Of a DNA stretch of 64,000 bases, positions 8,643 through 16,047 are shown one piece after another. Below the pieces are notes generated by a model, which ran no database searches, was not told the DNA's origin, and worked only from the letters and a program-made list of their open reading frames with translations. This DNA is from Lysinibacillus xylanilyticus (GTDB lineage Bacteria; Bacillota; Bacilli; Bacillales_A; Planococcaceae), in the NCBI RefSeq assembly GCF_001708185.1, contig NZ_MDDN01000005.1, positions 160,521 through 224,520 on the forward strand, read 5' to 3'. A program made the position numbers and the translations under genes. Positions within the stretch are counted from its first letter, which is position 1. Each line of letters starts with the position of its first letter.

Positions 8643-9473
8643 TCAACAACCTTTTTTAATTTCCACCATAATTTTCGTTACATATTCCTCCTCACGATTT
8701 TTAATAACGGCATCATAAATATATTCCTCATAAACGTACTGCCCTAATTCGTAACCTTTTTCTCGCATGACTTTAAATAATCGCTCGTATGTTTCACCAA
8801 GTGTAGTAGCCAGCCCTACGTGATAGCCAACGATAAAATCCCCTTCAATCGCTTTAAAATAGGGATGGCCCTCTCTCGGCTGTGGCTGCTCTATATATAA
8901 GTAACTATAATTATCATAGTTTCCGGCTAATACTTGCTCTCTTCTTGTCATACCTCCAATAGGATAACCCGTGTCTAATTGAGAGCGGTCTAATTCATCT
9001 ATAAAGTCTGAAACAGCCTTCGTAAACTGCTCCTCCTTCGAATCCTCGATATTTTTACTTAAATACAATGTTGCCTCTGGCAGATGCTCGATCGTAATAC
9101 TATCAAAATCAAGGTGTAAGGCTTCCTCTGTTAAATCGATTTTTACATCGATAATGTTTTCAATCATCTCAAGCTCTCGACGTTTTTTCGCTACAATGTC
9201 CTTTTGCTGTCGCATCAAGTCTAAGAAATTTTCAGGTGATTTTTCTGCCATGTATGTTTGAATATCCTTTAAAGACATACCAACTGCCTTTAATAGCTCT
9301 ATCACACTAAAAAATTCATATTGCGTAATGGAATAATAACGATAGTCCTTACTATCCTTCATGATTGGTGATAATAAACCAATTTGATCGTAGTAAATGA
9401 GTGTTTGTTTATTCACCTTACAAATTTTAGCGAATTCACCAGTTGTAAAATATTTTACATTTTTATTAAACAT
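8643..9473 (-). CDS. MerR-family multidrug-type regulator (BltR/BmrR-like)
   Basis: A 276-residue activator with an N-terminal MerR winged helix (YFTTGEFAKICKVNKQTLIYYDQIGLL, seen in part as NKQTLIYYDQIGLLSP), a long coiled-coil dimerisation helix (about residues 80-125) and a C-terminal GyrI-like effector-binding domain (IEHLPEATLYLSKN..., EGDFIVGYHVG). Such proteins bind cationic hydrophobic drugs and twist promoters with long spacers. It is divergent from a BltD-like acetyltransferase and MATE pump, and a 19-bp-spacer promoter with a dyad lies between them. This parallels the B. subtilis bltR-blt-bltD locus. AAGGAGGGG precedes the ATG at 9473. Confidence 0.88.
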   Translation of the reverse strand: MFNKNVKYFTTGEFAKICKVNKQTLIYYDQIGLLSPIMKDSKDYRYYSITQYEFFSVIELLKAVGMSLKDIQTYMAEKSPENFLDLMRQQKDIVAKKRRELEMIENIIDVKIDLTEEALHLDFDSITIEHLPEATLYLSKNIEDSKEEQFTKAVSDFIDELDRSQLDTGYPIGGMTRREQVLAGNYDNYSYLYIEQPQPREGHPYFKAIEGDFIVGYHVGLATTLGETYERLFKVMREKGYELGQYVYEEYIYDAVIKNREEEYVTKIMVEIKKGC

Positions 9474-9490
9474 TTTTAAATTTCCCCTCC

Positions 9491-9521
9491 TTGACTATAT
9501 AGTTACTATATACATTAAATT
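9491..9521 (+). promoter_or_regulatory. MerR-type promoter with dyad operator
   Basis: TTGACT (9491-9496) and TAAATT (9516-9521) are separated by 19 bp, the over-long spacing typical of MerR-activated promoters. The 17-bp dyad TATATAGT-T-ACTATATA (9496-9512) fills the spacer. It should drive the acetyltransferase and MATE genes and be bound by the divergent regulator. Confidence 0.78.
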
Positions 9522-9535
9522 GTAGCTATTCGCAA

Positions 9536-9606
9536 TCAATTATGCCACGGCAAAATTGCGTCCGGAATCGTCTATTTCAGCGGATTTCTGGACATCTACT
9601 GAAAGA
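9536..9606. repeat. Short family A repeat
   Basis: Begins AATCAATTATGCCACGGCAA and ends with the imperfect palindrome TTTCAGCGG...CTACTGAAAG. It contains only the two ends of the longer element at 21366-21627. It lies between the MerR promoter and the acetyltransferase start, so it would be transcribed as part of that leader. Confidence 0.75.
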
Positions 9607-9633
9607 AATTATAAACAGAAAGGTTTTGACATT

Positions 9634-10101
9634 ATGTTCACGGAAATTCGTGACATTACAGCTTTAAACAAAAAGGAAATTTTATCATTACGCATTGCAG
9701 ATAATCAGCAGGATTTTATTGAGAGTACCGTGCAATGTTTGGCGGAGGCAGAAGCTGATACACGTTTTATTCCAGTCGGATTGTATAGAGAGGACATTGC
9801 AGTTGGCTTCGCTATGTATGGTGCGTTCCCATATAAGAACAATACGCAGCGTATTTGGTTAGATCGCTACTTCATTGATGAACGCTATCAGCACCAAGGA
9901 TTGGGCAAATACTTTTTACAACAACTTATTAAATATTTAGTAGCTAACTTCAGCTGCCAAAAAATATATTTAAGCGTTTATGACAACAATATAGTAGCCA
10001 TTCAGCTATATGAAAAATTTGGGTTCGTTTTTAACGGTGAACTCGATGAAAACGGCGAAAAGGTAATGCTATTGGAGGTACATGCTCATGACAACCATTA
10101 A
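9634..10101 (+). CDS. BltD-like spermine/spermidine acetyltransferase
   Basis: A 155-residue GNAT enzyme, probably N-acetylating polyamines with acetyl-CoA in the cytoplasm. It shows strong line-by-line similarity to my recollection of B. subtilis BltD: FIESTVQCLAEA, PVGLYREDIAVGFAMYG, RIWLDRYFIDERYQHQGLGK (the acetyl-CoA-binding R/QxxGxG/A loop), KIYLSVYDNNIVAIQLYEKF, and FNGELDENGEKVM. I use the ATG at 9634 with AGAAAGG upstream; the longer frame runs into the repeat. It overlaps the start of the MATE gene by 14 bp, so export and acetylation are co-expressed. Confidence 0.88.
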   Translation: MFTEIRDITALNKKEILSLRIADNQQDFIESTVQCLAEAEADTRFIPVGLYREDIAVGFAMYGAFPYKNNTQRIWLDRYFIDERYQHQGLGKYFLQQLIKYLVANFSCQKIYLSVYDNNIVAIQLYEKFGFVFNGELDENGEKVMLLEVHAHDNH

Positions 10102-11437
10102 TCCTATTGAGACCAGGCCACTAAAGCCATTATTTTTATCATACTTATTCCCAGCGATGATTGGCATGTTGTTGATGTCAGTAAATATTTTAGTGGATGG
10201 TATTTTCGTTAGTCACGGAGTTGGACCAACCGCTCTAGCAGGAGTAAATATCGCCGTACCAATTTTCTCTATTTTGCTATCCATTTCCCTTTGGATTGGT
10301 ATGGGTGGAGCTACGCTATTTTCAATCTCTCTCGGTGAAGGCAATAAGAAACAAGCACACCAGCTTTTTACATTAGCATTTATAACCATGGTCGTTGTGG
10401 TTATGGCAATCGTCCTATTACTTTTATTAAATTTAAAGGAAGTTTCCTATATATTCGGGGCAAGTGATGCTACCTATCCTTATGTCCAAGAGTACCTACA
10501 TGTTATTTTAGTATTCGGTGTTTTTTATACGATTGAAAACCTATTAAGCATTTTTATTCGCAATGATGGTAATCCAAAGCTCGCCATGATGGGCTTAATT
10601 ACTACATCTGTTTTAAACATTATATTAAACTATATCTTTATTTTCGTGCTCGATTATGGCGTAACAGGCTGTGCCTTAGCTACATCTCTTTCCACAATAA
10701 TCGGTATGTCCGTGCTCTGCCTTCATTTCTTCAGAAAGCAATCCGAATTAAAATTTGTACGTAATTTTTTCAGCCTATCTGATTTAAAGAAAATGTTTGC
10801 TATTGGGCTACCAAGCTTTATCGTTGAAGCTTCTGTCGCCGTAATGGTCATTTTATATAACGTGACATTTTTACATTATTTAGGATCAAATGGAGTTACT
10901 GCATACGCCATGATTAACTATATTCATACGGTACTGTTAATGGTCTTCCTTGGTATTGGTATGGCTCTACAGCCTCTAGTTAGTTATCACCACGGCGCCA
11001 AATTAACAGAGAGATTAACAGCGCTGCTGAAAATCGGTATTGCCACTGCCCTTATTTTAGGTTTAACTACTGCCATCATCGCTATGTTATTCCCTTCACA
11101 GCTAATAGCACTATTTGGTGATAGCACGCTTGAAATTCGCAACATGGCGGCACAGGGCTTTACACACTTTGCAATTGGCTATGTATTCCTTGGTATGAAT
11201 ATGGTGTTTGCGGAATTCTTCCAATCGATTGAAAAAATCCGACTTGCAACTACCATTATGTTATTACGGAGCATTATACTATTTATCCCTACGCTCATAC
11301 TGTTACCTAAATTGCTTGGCCCACAAGCTATTTGGTGGACCTTCCCTGTCGCAGAAGGCATTACTGCATTGCTCATTTTTATCTTTCTGAAGAGAAAATC
11401 ACATACGATTTTCTCAGAGAGGAGCAGCTTAAATTAG
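10088..11437 (+). CDS. MATE family efflux transporter
   Basis: A multidrug and toxin extrusion transporter of about 449 residues with 12 predicted membrane helices in two halves. The N-terminus (LFLSYLFPAMIGMLLMS, LVDGIFVSHGVGPTALAGVN) is characteristic of the MepA/NorM-like branch. It probably exports cationic drugs using Na+ or H+ gradients. The ATG at 10088 sits 9 bp after GGAGG; the ATG at 10082 is only 3 bp away and less likely. It is translationally coupled to the BltD-like gene and controlled by the divergent MerR regulator. In the B. subtilis blt locus the pump is an MFS protein, so the pump class is exchanged here. Confidence 0.9.
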   Translation: MTTINPIETRPLKPLFLSYLFPAMIGMLLMSVNILVDGIFVSHGVGPTALAGVNIAVPIFSILLSISLWIGMGGATLFSISLGEGNKKQAHQLFTLAFITMVVVVMAIVLLLLLNLKEVSYIFGASDATYPYVQEYLHVILVFGVFYTIENLLSIFIRNDGNPKLAMMGLITTSVLNIILNYIFIFVLDYGVTGCALATSLSTIIGMSVLCLHFFRKQSELKFVRNFFSLSDLKKMFAIGLPSFIVEASVAVMVILYNVTFLHYLGSNGVTAYAMINYIHTVLLMVFLGIGMALQPLVSYHHGAKLTERLTALLKIGIATALILGLTTAIIAMLFPSQLIALFGDSTLEIRNMAAQGFTHFAIGYVFLGMNMVFAEFFQSIEKIRLATTIMLLRSIILFIPTLILLPKLLGPQAIWWTFPVAEGITALLIFIFLKRKSHTIFSERSSLN

Positions 11438-11455
11438 TGCTATAAACGAAGAAGA

Positions 11456-11490
11456 AAACCCCTTTCGATTATTGTTTCGAAAGGGGTTTA
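11456..11490 (+). terminator. Terminator of the bltD-like/MATE operon
   Basis: Perfect 13-bp stem: AAACCCCTTTCGA (11456-11468) pairs with TCGAAAGGGGTTT (11477-11489). Both flanks are A/T-rich, so it may also serve the convergent Excalibur gene. Confidence 0.85.
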
Positions 11491-11503
11491 AATTGTTTAA
11501 TTT

Positions 11504-11704
11504 CTATTTTTCACAAGCCCAACCATCTTTATCTCTGTCAAGCTTATCTTGATAGGCAGGGTGACCTTTTTTCACACCATTAGGATATTTTTTGTTTAAT
11601 TCTTTACAGTTTTTAAATGTCTCTTTCGCTTGTACATCAGCATTAAATGATGTGACTGAGAATACTAAAGTTGCTGTTAATAAAGTTATAAGTAGTTTTT
11701 TCAC
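11504..11704 (-). CDS. Small secreted Excalibur calcium-binding domain protein
   Basis: A 66-residue exported protein. It has an N-terminal signal peptide (KKLLITLLTATLVFSVTSF, cleavage around VQA) followed by one Excalibur domain with the FKNCKELNKKYPNGV start and the calcium-loop DRDKDGWACE end. Excalibur domains are extracellular Ca-binding modules often linked to nucleases or surface proteins; here the domain stands alone. Translation starts at GTG (11702-11704) behind AGGAGGTG. It is monocistronic. Its function is unknown beyond probable Ca binding. Confidence 0.9.
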   Translation of the reverse strand: MKKLLITLLTATLVFSVTSFNADVQAKETFKNCKELNKKYPNGVKKGHPAYQDKLDRDKDGWACEK

Positions 11705-11787
11705 TATAACACCTCCTAATGGATAATATTACAGAATATAGAATACAGAAACAATACTAAAGTAACAGACTTACTGAAAGAAAATAC

Positions 11788-11816
11788 AAAAAGGACCTTA
11801 AATAGGCCCCTTTTTC
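11788..11816. terminator. Terminator hairpin of the GNAT/Excalibur interval
   Basis: AAAAAGG (11788-11794) pairs with CCTTTTT (11809-11815) around a short imperfect stem. It lies 8 bp after the stop of the minus-strand GNAT gene. Confidence 0.65.
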
Positions 11817-11823
11817 TTGATTA

Positions 11824-12279
11824 TTATTCGTTTAAATATTTAATGACAGCCATTTCTTTACCAAAGCGATCACCATAATCTTTGAATCCCAAGCTTGAAT
11901 ATAAATAATGTGCACCTTTATTTTCTGGATGATAACCTACTATAATTTTTTGCGCATTTGGTAATTTAGCTATTTCTGCAATCATTAGCTCAGTAGCTGC
12001 TTTCCCTATACCCTTACCTTGAAAATGCTTATCTATCATAATTCTATATATCCAATAGCCATCAAGCTCTTCTATTACAGAATTAAACATTAAGAAACCT
12101 ACTACTCGCTCTTCAAAATAAATAACGTATGGTTTTAATGTTGGGTCAAACTTTGATTGTGCTATTGAAATAGCGTTTGGTTCAATATAATCTCTTTGCT
12201 CTTCTGATATTTGTAATAGGCAACACTCATACCAATTCTCTGCATTGACTTCTACAATTTTCACAGCATTCTTATTCAT
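11824..12279 (-). CDS. GNAT family N-acetyltransferase (diamine/polyamine-type)
   Basis: A 151-residue GNAT. The acetyl-CoA loop is HFQGKGIGKAATELM (about residues 87-101), followed by ENKGAHYLYSSLGFKDYG. The early segment NWYECCLLQISEEQRDYIEPNAISIAQ (in part EEQRDYIEPNAISIAQ) is typical of spermine/diamine acetyltransferase-like GNATs. A polyamine substrate is plausible but unproven. ATG at 12279 follows GGAAGGGG. The gene appears single, ending in its own terminator. Downstream lie other GNAT genes and a decayed copy, an unusual local concentration. Confidence 0.83.
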   Translation of the reverse strand: MNKNAVKIVEVNAENWYECCLLQISEEQRDYIEPNAISIAQSKFDPTLKPYVIYFEERVVGFLMFNSVIEELDGYWIYRIMIDKHFQGKGIGKAATELMIAEIAKLPNAQKIIVGYHPENKGAHYLYSSLGFKDYGDRFGKEMAVIKYLNE

Positions 12280-12499
12280 ACATTTTTCCCCTTCCGAATT
12301 CAGGGAAACGCTTCATATCATTGTTAATTATGCGTTATCCCCCAGTATTTCATCATAAAAACAGTTTTGTTTGTCATAATGACCGCCCCCTTTAACTGTA
12401 TTTCTATAAAAGTATATCATATTTTACCATTTGTAACTCTTATTACTTAAATATAGCAAAATCTTGTATTTTTATCTAGGACTCTCCTTTTTTAAGAAA

Positions 12500-12728
12500 C
12501 TAGTTAAGGCATTTCTCCATAAAGATTAAGTCATCCCTTTTATAACCCTGTTTTTCATAAAAGTCTTGAACATTATGATTACTTAATTCAATTAATAAAT
12601 TTACTTTTTCACAGCCAACTTGCCTTCATGCCTTCCAATGTATCCGAACGTGAAGGTATTAATCCTGATTTTCGCCATAAGTCTACCACCTGCTCAAAAT
12701 CATCTAAATCAAAATTACGAAATTGTAT
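12500..12728 (-). pseudogene. Decayed GNAT acetyltransferase (internally deleted)
   Basis: Minus-strand remnant. The 5' part reads IQFRNFDLDDFEQVVDLWRKSGLIPSRSD (in part DDFEQVVDLWRKSGLIPS), typical of the start of YpeA-like GNATs. The 3' part, in another frame, reads GCEKVNLLIELSNHNV, FYEKQGYKRDDLIFMEK and then TAG at 12500. The central ~70-90 residues with the acetyl-CoA loop are missing and the two ends are out of frame. A possible original start is ATA (12726-12728) next to GAGGGGAGA, suggesting ATG was also lost. It is too damaged to be functional. Confidence 0.8.
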
Positions 12729-12812
12729 ATTCTCCCCTCAGATTTATTTATGACGATCTATCATAAAAAAATCCAGCACTACTAAATCAGCGCTGGCAAC
12801 GATCTATATTTT

Positions 12813-13352
12813 CTAATGGTTCTTTTTTAGTTCCATATATTCATCACGAAGAATACTCATAATAATTTCATCAGAATACTTCTCGTTCATATATAAGGAT
12901 TGCCTTAGTATGCCTTCCTTCTTGAAACCTACCTTTTCGTACGATTTTATCCCCCGGAGATTATGGGAGTACACTTGTAATTCTAAGCGATTAAGCTGAA
13001 GCTCCTCGAACGTGAATTTTTGAGTAAGCTGAACCGCTTCAGCCCCATATCCCTTGCCGCAATTCTCTATACTGTGTAAAGCTATACGGAACATGGCCTT
13101 TTTATTGTCCAAATCTATTTCCATAATGGCTAAATCACCGATAATTTGACTATTCTCTACTAAACAAATAGCAAAATCATAACGTGTGGAATCTTCGCTA
13201 AATCGATTCAAAGCCTCTTTAATCTGACCTTTCGTTAAAAGGTGACGAGTGCCCGTCATATACATAATTTCTTCATTTTGAAAGCACATGAAAATACTAT
13301 CTACATCATTTTCAGTAATTGGTCTTAAAAATACATCTTGTCCTATAATCAT
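12813..13352 (-). CDS. RimJ/RimL-type GNAT acetyltransferase
   Basis: A 179-residue GNAT of the RimJ/RimL group. The N-terminus is VFLRPITENDVDSIF, the acetyl-CoA loop is ENCGKGYGAEAVQL (about residues 94-107), and the C-terminal NRLELQVYSHNLRGIKSYEKVGF block is standard (in part NLRGIKSYEKVGFKKEG). Such enzymes acetylate protein N-termini, antibiotics or small amines; the substrate is not predictable. ATG at 13352 follows GGGAGG. It is 125 bp downstream of a CD3324-type gene on the same strand. The same pair of families recurs at 36123-37119. Confidence 0.85.
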   Translation of the reverse strand: MIIGQDVFLRPITENDVDSIFMCFQNEEIMYMTGTRHLLTKGQIKEALNRFSEDSTRYDFAICLVENSQIIGDLAIMEIDLDNKKAMFRIALHSIENCGKGYGAEAVQLTQKFTFEELQLNRLELQVYSHNLRGIKSYEKVGFKKEGILRQSLYMNEKYSDEIIMSILRDEYMELKKNH

Positions 13353-13477
13353 TAAAAATCCCTCCCTTGAACTATATTAAAAGGGATTTCGATTAGAAAG
13401 AATATGCCTAGTTCCTTTAAGAAACGTTTTAGACATACGAAAAGCACCAACATTTCAGCTGTTAGTGCTTCTACGAG

Positions 13478-13741
13478 TTACCTTGTATAAACAATTTTTT
13501 TAATCGTTTCTACCGCTAGATGATGCTGGGTAGATAGTTGTTCAATTGAAGTTCCATTCGTAAACGCTTCTTTTATCGACTTATTTCTACCTTCAATATA
13601 TTTCTTTGTGCCTGAACGTGCACCCCACTCTAAATAAGTGTTTTCTATTTTAGGAATATAAATCATTTCACCTTGAACATATTTTTGGATTTCTAGTAAA
13701 AGCTCTTTCGGTAAGATAACTGAAGCCTTCTTATAAGCCAT
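13478..13741 (-). CDS. CD3324 family small HTH protein
   Basis: An 87-residue protein of the CD3324 type, which resembles Mor/phage-type HTH proteins. It starts AYKKASVILPKELLLEIQKY, continues with GEMIYIPKIENTYLEWG, and ends with an HTH-like segment (IEQLSTQHHLAVETIKKIV). It shares about half its residues with the protein at 36838-37119, which also sits upstream of a RimJ/RimL GNAT. A DNA-binding role is inferred from the HTH pattern; no target is known. The ATG at 13741 is preceded by a weak GGGGTTGG SD. Confidence 0.75.
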   Translation of the reverse strand: MAYKKASVILPKELLLEIQKYVQGEMIYIPKIENTYLEWGARSGTKKYIEGRNKSIKEAFTNGTSIEQLSTQHHLAVETIKKIVYTR

Positions 13742-14036
13742 ATTGCCAACCCCTCATTTTTATATTGAAAATAAAATAAGGTAGCAAAGCTAATTTTATA
13801 AGAAATACTTCGAGGCAAATAATCAATTATGCCTCACCACCTATAGAAGTGGGAGACTTTTGCTGAAAGAAGTTAAAATTTACCCCATGCAAAGTATTGC
13901 CATATTAAAATTAAGCTTTGCATGGGCTGCTTCCGTATCTAGGAACTTACTATATTCACTCACTTCTATCCCCCCTTACGTTGTCAATTTATTCAAGTTT
14001 ATCTTAGCATATATATTTTTTTCAATTAACAAAGAC
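13742..14036. other. Intergenic region with family A tail and a long-arm hairpin
   Basis: Contains AATCAATTATGCC followed directly by the family A tail (CACCACCTATAG...GTGGGAGACTTTTGC, TGCTGAAAGAAGTTAA) at 13826-13876, so the body of the repeat is missing. Next to it CCCATGCAAAG (13884-13894) pairs perfectly with CTTTGCATGGG (13916-13926). An ORF at 13860 crosses these repeats and is not credible. Confidence 0.6.
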
Positions 14037-14037
14037 A

Positions 14038-14067
14038 AAAAGGAATCATACACACTTGATTCCTTTT
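14038..14067. terminator. Terminator of the AI-2E transporter gene
   Basis: Perfect stem AAAAGGAATCA (14038-14048) / TGATTCCTTTT (14057-14067), followed on the minus strand by a T-rich tract. It lies 22 bp after the permease stop codon. Confidence 0.85.
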
Positions 14068-14088
14068 TGAACAAAAACTTTATTCACT

Positions 14089-15129
14089 TTACTTACCTGG
14101 CACTGCCGTGGCATGTTGCTCTTCACCCTCTGAGGACGTAACCCCCAGAATATCGAGTAAGAACATAAATAATGGGATACCGATAATTAAGCCCCACACA
14201 CCGAAGAAATGCTCTGAGAAGAGAATAACGATAAATGTATAGAAAATCGGTAAATCTGTCTTCGCCGACATAAGCTTTGGATTTAAGAAGTATGCCTCTA
14301 TAGCATGTAAAATCATAACAATAACCAAGATATAAAAAATGTACATGAAACCACCGATACTGTATGCAATGATACTTAGAGGAATCAAAGACATAATGAC
14401 CCCTGCGACAGGTACTAACCCTAATATAAAGAGCATAATCCCTAATGCAATCAAATGTGGGAAGCCCATAATATATAGGGCAATAACAGATAAAACACAA
14501 TTGACGGCTGCAATTATAAATTGTGCCTCAATCACTTTACCAAAAGAACGAATGAATATTCTTGAGAAATATTGTAACTCATAGTAAAGGTGACTCACTT
14601 TACTATCCTTAAATTTCGCTGTAAATTCCGTAATACGTTTCTTCTCAAGCAAAATAAACAAGCTTAAAATTAGGGCGATGAACACATGTAAGATGATTTT
14701 ACCAATATTCGTAATATTTTTAAGAGTTAGGTCCACACCCTGCTCTAAATATTTGCCAAGTTCAATTTTCTCAAAAGTTGGAGCTAAATACCTTGTAATC
14801 TCGTTATCATCTGGATCGAGACTAAAGCTAGCAATAAGGTCAAAAAGCTGCGTAATTTGTTGGGTTACGACGGGCAAATACTTATAGATAACAGCCACAA
14901 TCCCTGCAACAAGTAAAAGATAGAGGGTAACTGTCACGGCTTTCTCGTTCATTGGTACATACTTTCTAATCTCTTTTGTTGTCTTTGTGGTAAGCTGATT
15001 CATCAAGTAAGTAATAATGAACGTGAGAAGAACAAGATTAATCATACTTCGCATCAAATATAGTGCAACAGCGATCCCGACTAGAATTATAAATCGTTTA
15101 AATCCATTACTTCGAAAGAAATTACTCAT
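14089..15129 (-). CDS. AI-2E family transporter (PerM/YdbI-like permease)
   Basis: A 346-residue integral membrane protein of the AI-2E/UPF0118 family. It has hydrophobic segments near residues 12-70 and 150-170 and a C-terminal cluster (residues ~205-330) with the signature LIALGIMLFILGLVPVAGVI and HAIEAYFLNPKLMSAK. Members export autoinducer-2, Na+/H+ or other small solutes; the true substrate here is unknown. I use the ATG at 15127-15129, preceded by AGAAGGAG. The longer frame to 15375 adds a sequence with no family resemblance. It is monocistronic with a good terminator. Confidence 0.88.
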   Translation of the reverse strand: MSNFFRSNGFKRFIILVGIAVALYLMRSMINLVLLTFIITYLMNQLTTKTTKEIRKYVPMNEKAVTVTLYLLLVAGIVAVIYKYLPVVTQQITQLFDLIASFSLDPDDNEITRYLAPTFEKIELGKYLEQGVDLTLKNITNIGKIILHVFIALILSLFILLEKKRITEFTAKFKDSKVSHLYYELQYFSRIFIRSFGKVIEAQFIIAAVNCVLSVIALYIMGFPHLIALGIMLFILGLVPVAGVIMSLIPLSIIAYSIGGFMYIFYILVIVMILHAIEAYFLNPKLMSAKTDLPIFYTFIVILFSEHFFGVWGLIIGIPLFMFLLDILGVTSSEGEEQHATAVPGK

Positions 15130-15554
15130 GTATTCACTCCTTCTACAATACGGCTTCGCTGTCTTTACTGCCTGGGTGTCGCTATCAAATGAACATAAGC
15201 AAGTAAAAAATTGATGTAAAACATTACGTATCATCCTTATGTAATTTCCCTCCTTCATTGGAATATTATTCCCATTACCACTTAAATGCATGCGCTTTTT
15301 AAGTCTTATTAGAAAATAATTAATCCAAGGAGCGAAAAGAATTGTATGCCTTATCATAATAAAAATTAATGACACTACTTTTGTACTTTATTGAAAGCTG
15401 TATCAGCGTTATAAGCCTTGATTCTATTATTCTATTATAACCTTTTCAACCACCATATCCAATGTAAGTTCTTTCATGATGGTAGTAAAATTAGAATTAG
15501 TTTTAGTATGATATTATCATTACAATTTTCACCATAATAGAAAGGATTGATTAT
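15130..15554. other. Intergenic region upstream of RidA and AI-2E genes
   Basis: About 425 bp between divergent genes. I see no ORF, RNA or repeat that I can support. AGTATGATATTATC near 15507-15520 could hold the -10 of the RidA promoter. Confidence 0.4.
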
Positions 15555-15944
15555 ATGAAAGTTGCAAGAAACCCGGAGGACATTCATCTACCAGTTGCTC
15601 CTTATGTACATCAGATTGAGGTGACAGGACCACAGAGATGGTTAACATTATCTGGACAAATAGGAATGGAGAAAGACGGGACTGTACCTGAAGAGCCATT
15701 AGCTCAAATGAAGTTAGCATTAGAAAATATCCGAAAGAATCTTGAAAGTGCAAATATGGAAATTCAAGATTTAACGAAGCTAGTCTTTTATTGCGTTGGG
15801 GAAATGAATGCAGATCAAAGAAAACAAATAATAAGTGATTTTCTTGGTGATCACCTTCCATGTACGACATTAATTTACGTAGTAGCACTCGCTGCCCCTA
15901 CCCTAAAGGTTGAGATTGATGCCTGGGCATGTCAGGAAATTTAA
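15555..15944 (+). CDS. RidA (YjgF/UK114) family protein
   Basis: A 129-residue RidA-fold protein (VHQIEVTGPQRWLTLSGQIGM, PLAQMKLALENIRKNLESA, KVEIDAWA at the C-terminus). Canonical RidA removes reactive enamines and imines using an arginine in an ARSCVEV-like strand; here the equivalent strand reads CTTLIYVVALAAP and the arginine is absent. It is therefore more like the Rid4-7 group without proven deaminase activity. The ATG is preceded by AAAGGATTG. It is a single gene facing the amino-acid permease, with a terminator between. Confidence 0.85.
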   Translation: MKVARNPEDIHLPVAPYVHQIEVTGPQRWLTLSGQIGMEKDGTVPEEPLAQMKLALENIRKNLESANMEIQDLTKLVFYCVGEMNADQRKQIISDFLGDHLPCTTLIYVVALAAPTLKVEIDAWACQEI

Positions 15945-16012
15945 ACCTATAATATGTTGGTATGAACAAGAATGTGCGTCCAGCTCTGTATGTAAGTTAG
16001 TTAGTTATAAAA

Positions 16013-16038
16013 ACACCCCTTTAGAACCAAAGGGGTGT
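16013..16038. terminator. Terminator between RidA and permease genes
   Basis: ACACCCCTTT (16013-16022) pairs perfectly with AAAGGGGTGT (16029-16038). It lies between convergent genes and probably serves both. Confidence 0.75.
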
Positions 16039-16047
16039 ATGTCACAT

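Noticed and set aside
8620..8650. Terminator hairpin GTTGTTGATAA/TTATCAACAAC followed by CTTTTTT
   Set aside because: The T-run is on the plus strand, where no gene ends, and the right arm lies in the last codons of the minus-strand MerR gene. It may be coincidental.
13860..14141. Plus-strand ORF of 93 residues
   Set aside because: It crosses the repeat tail, the long-arm hairpin and the permease terminator and has no SD.
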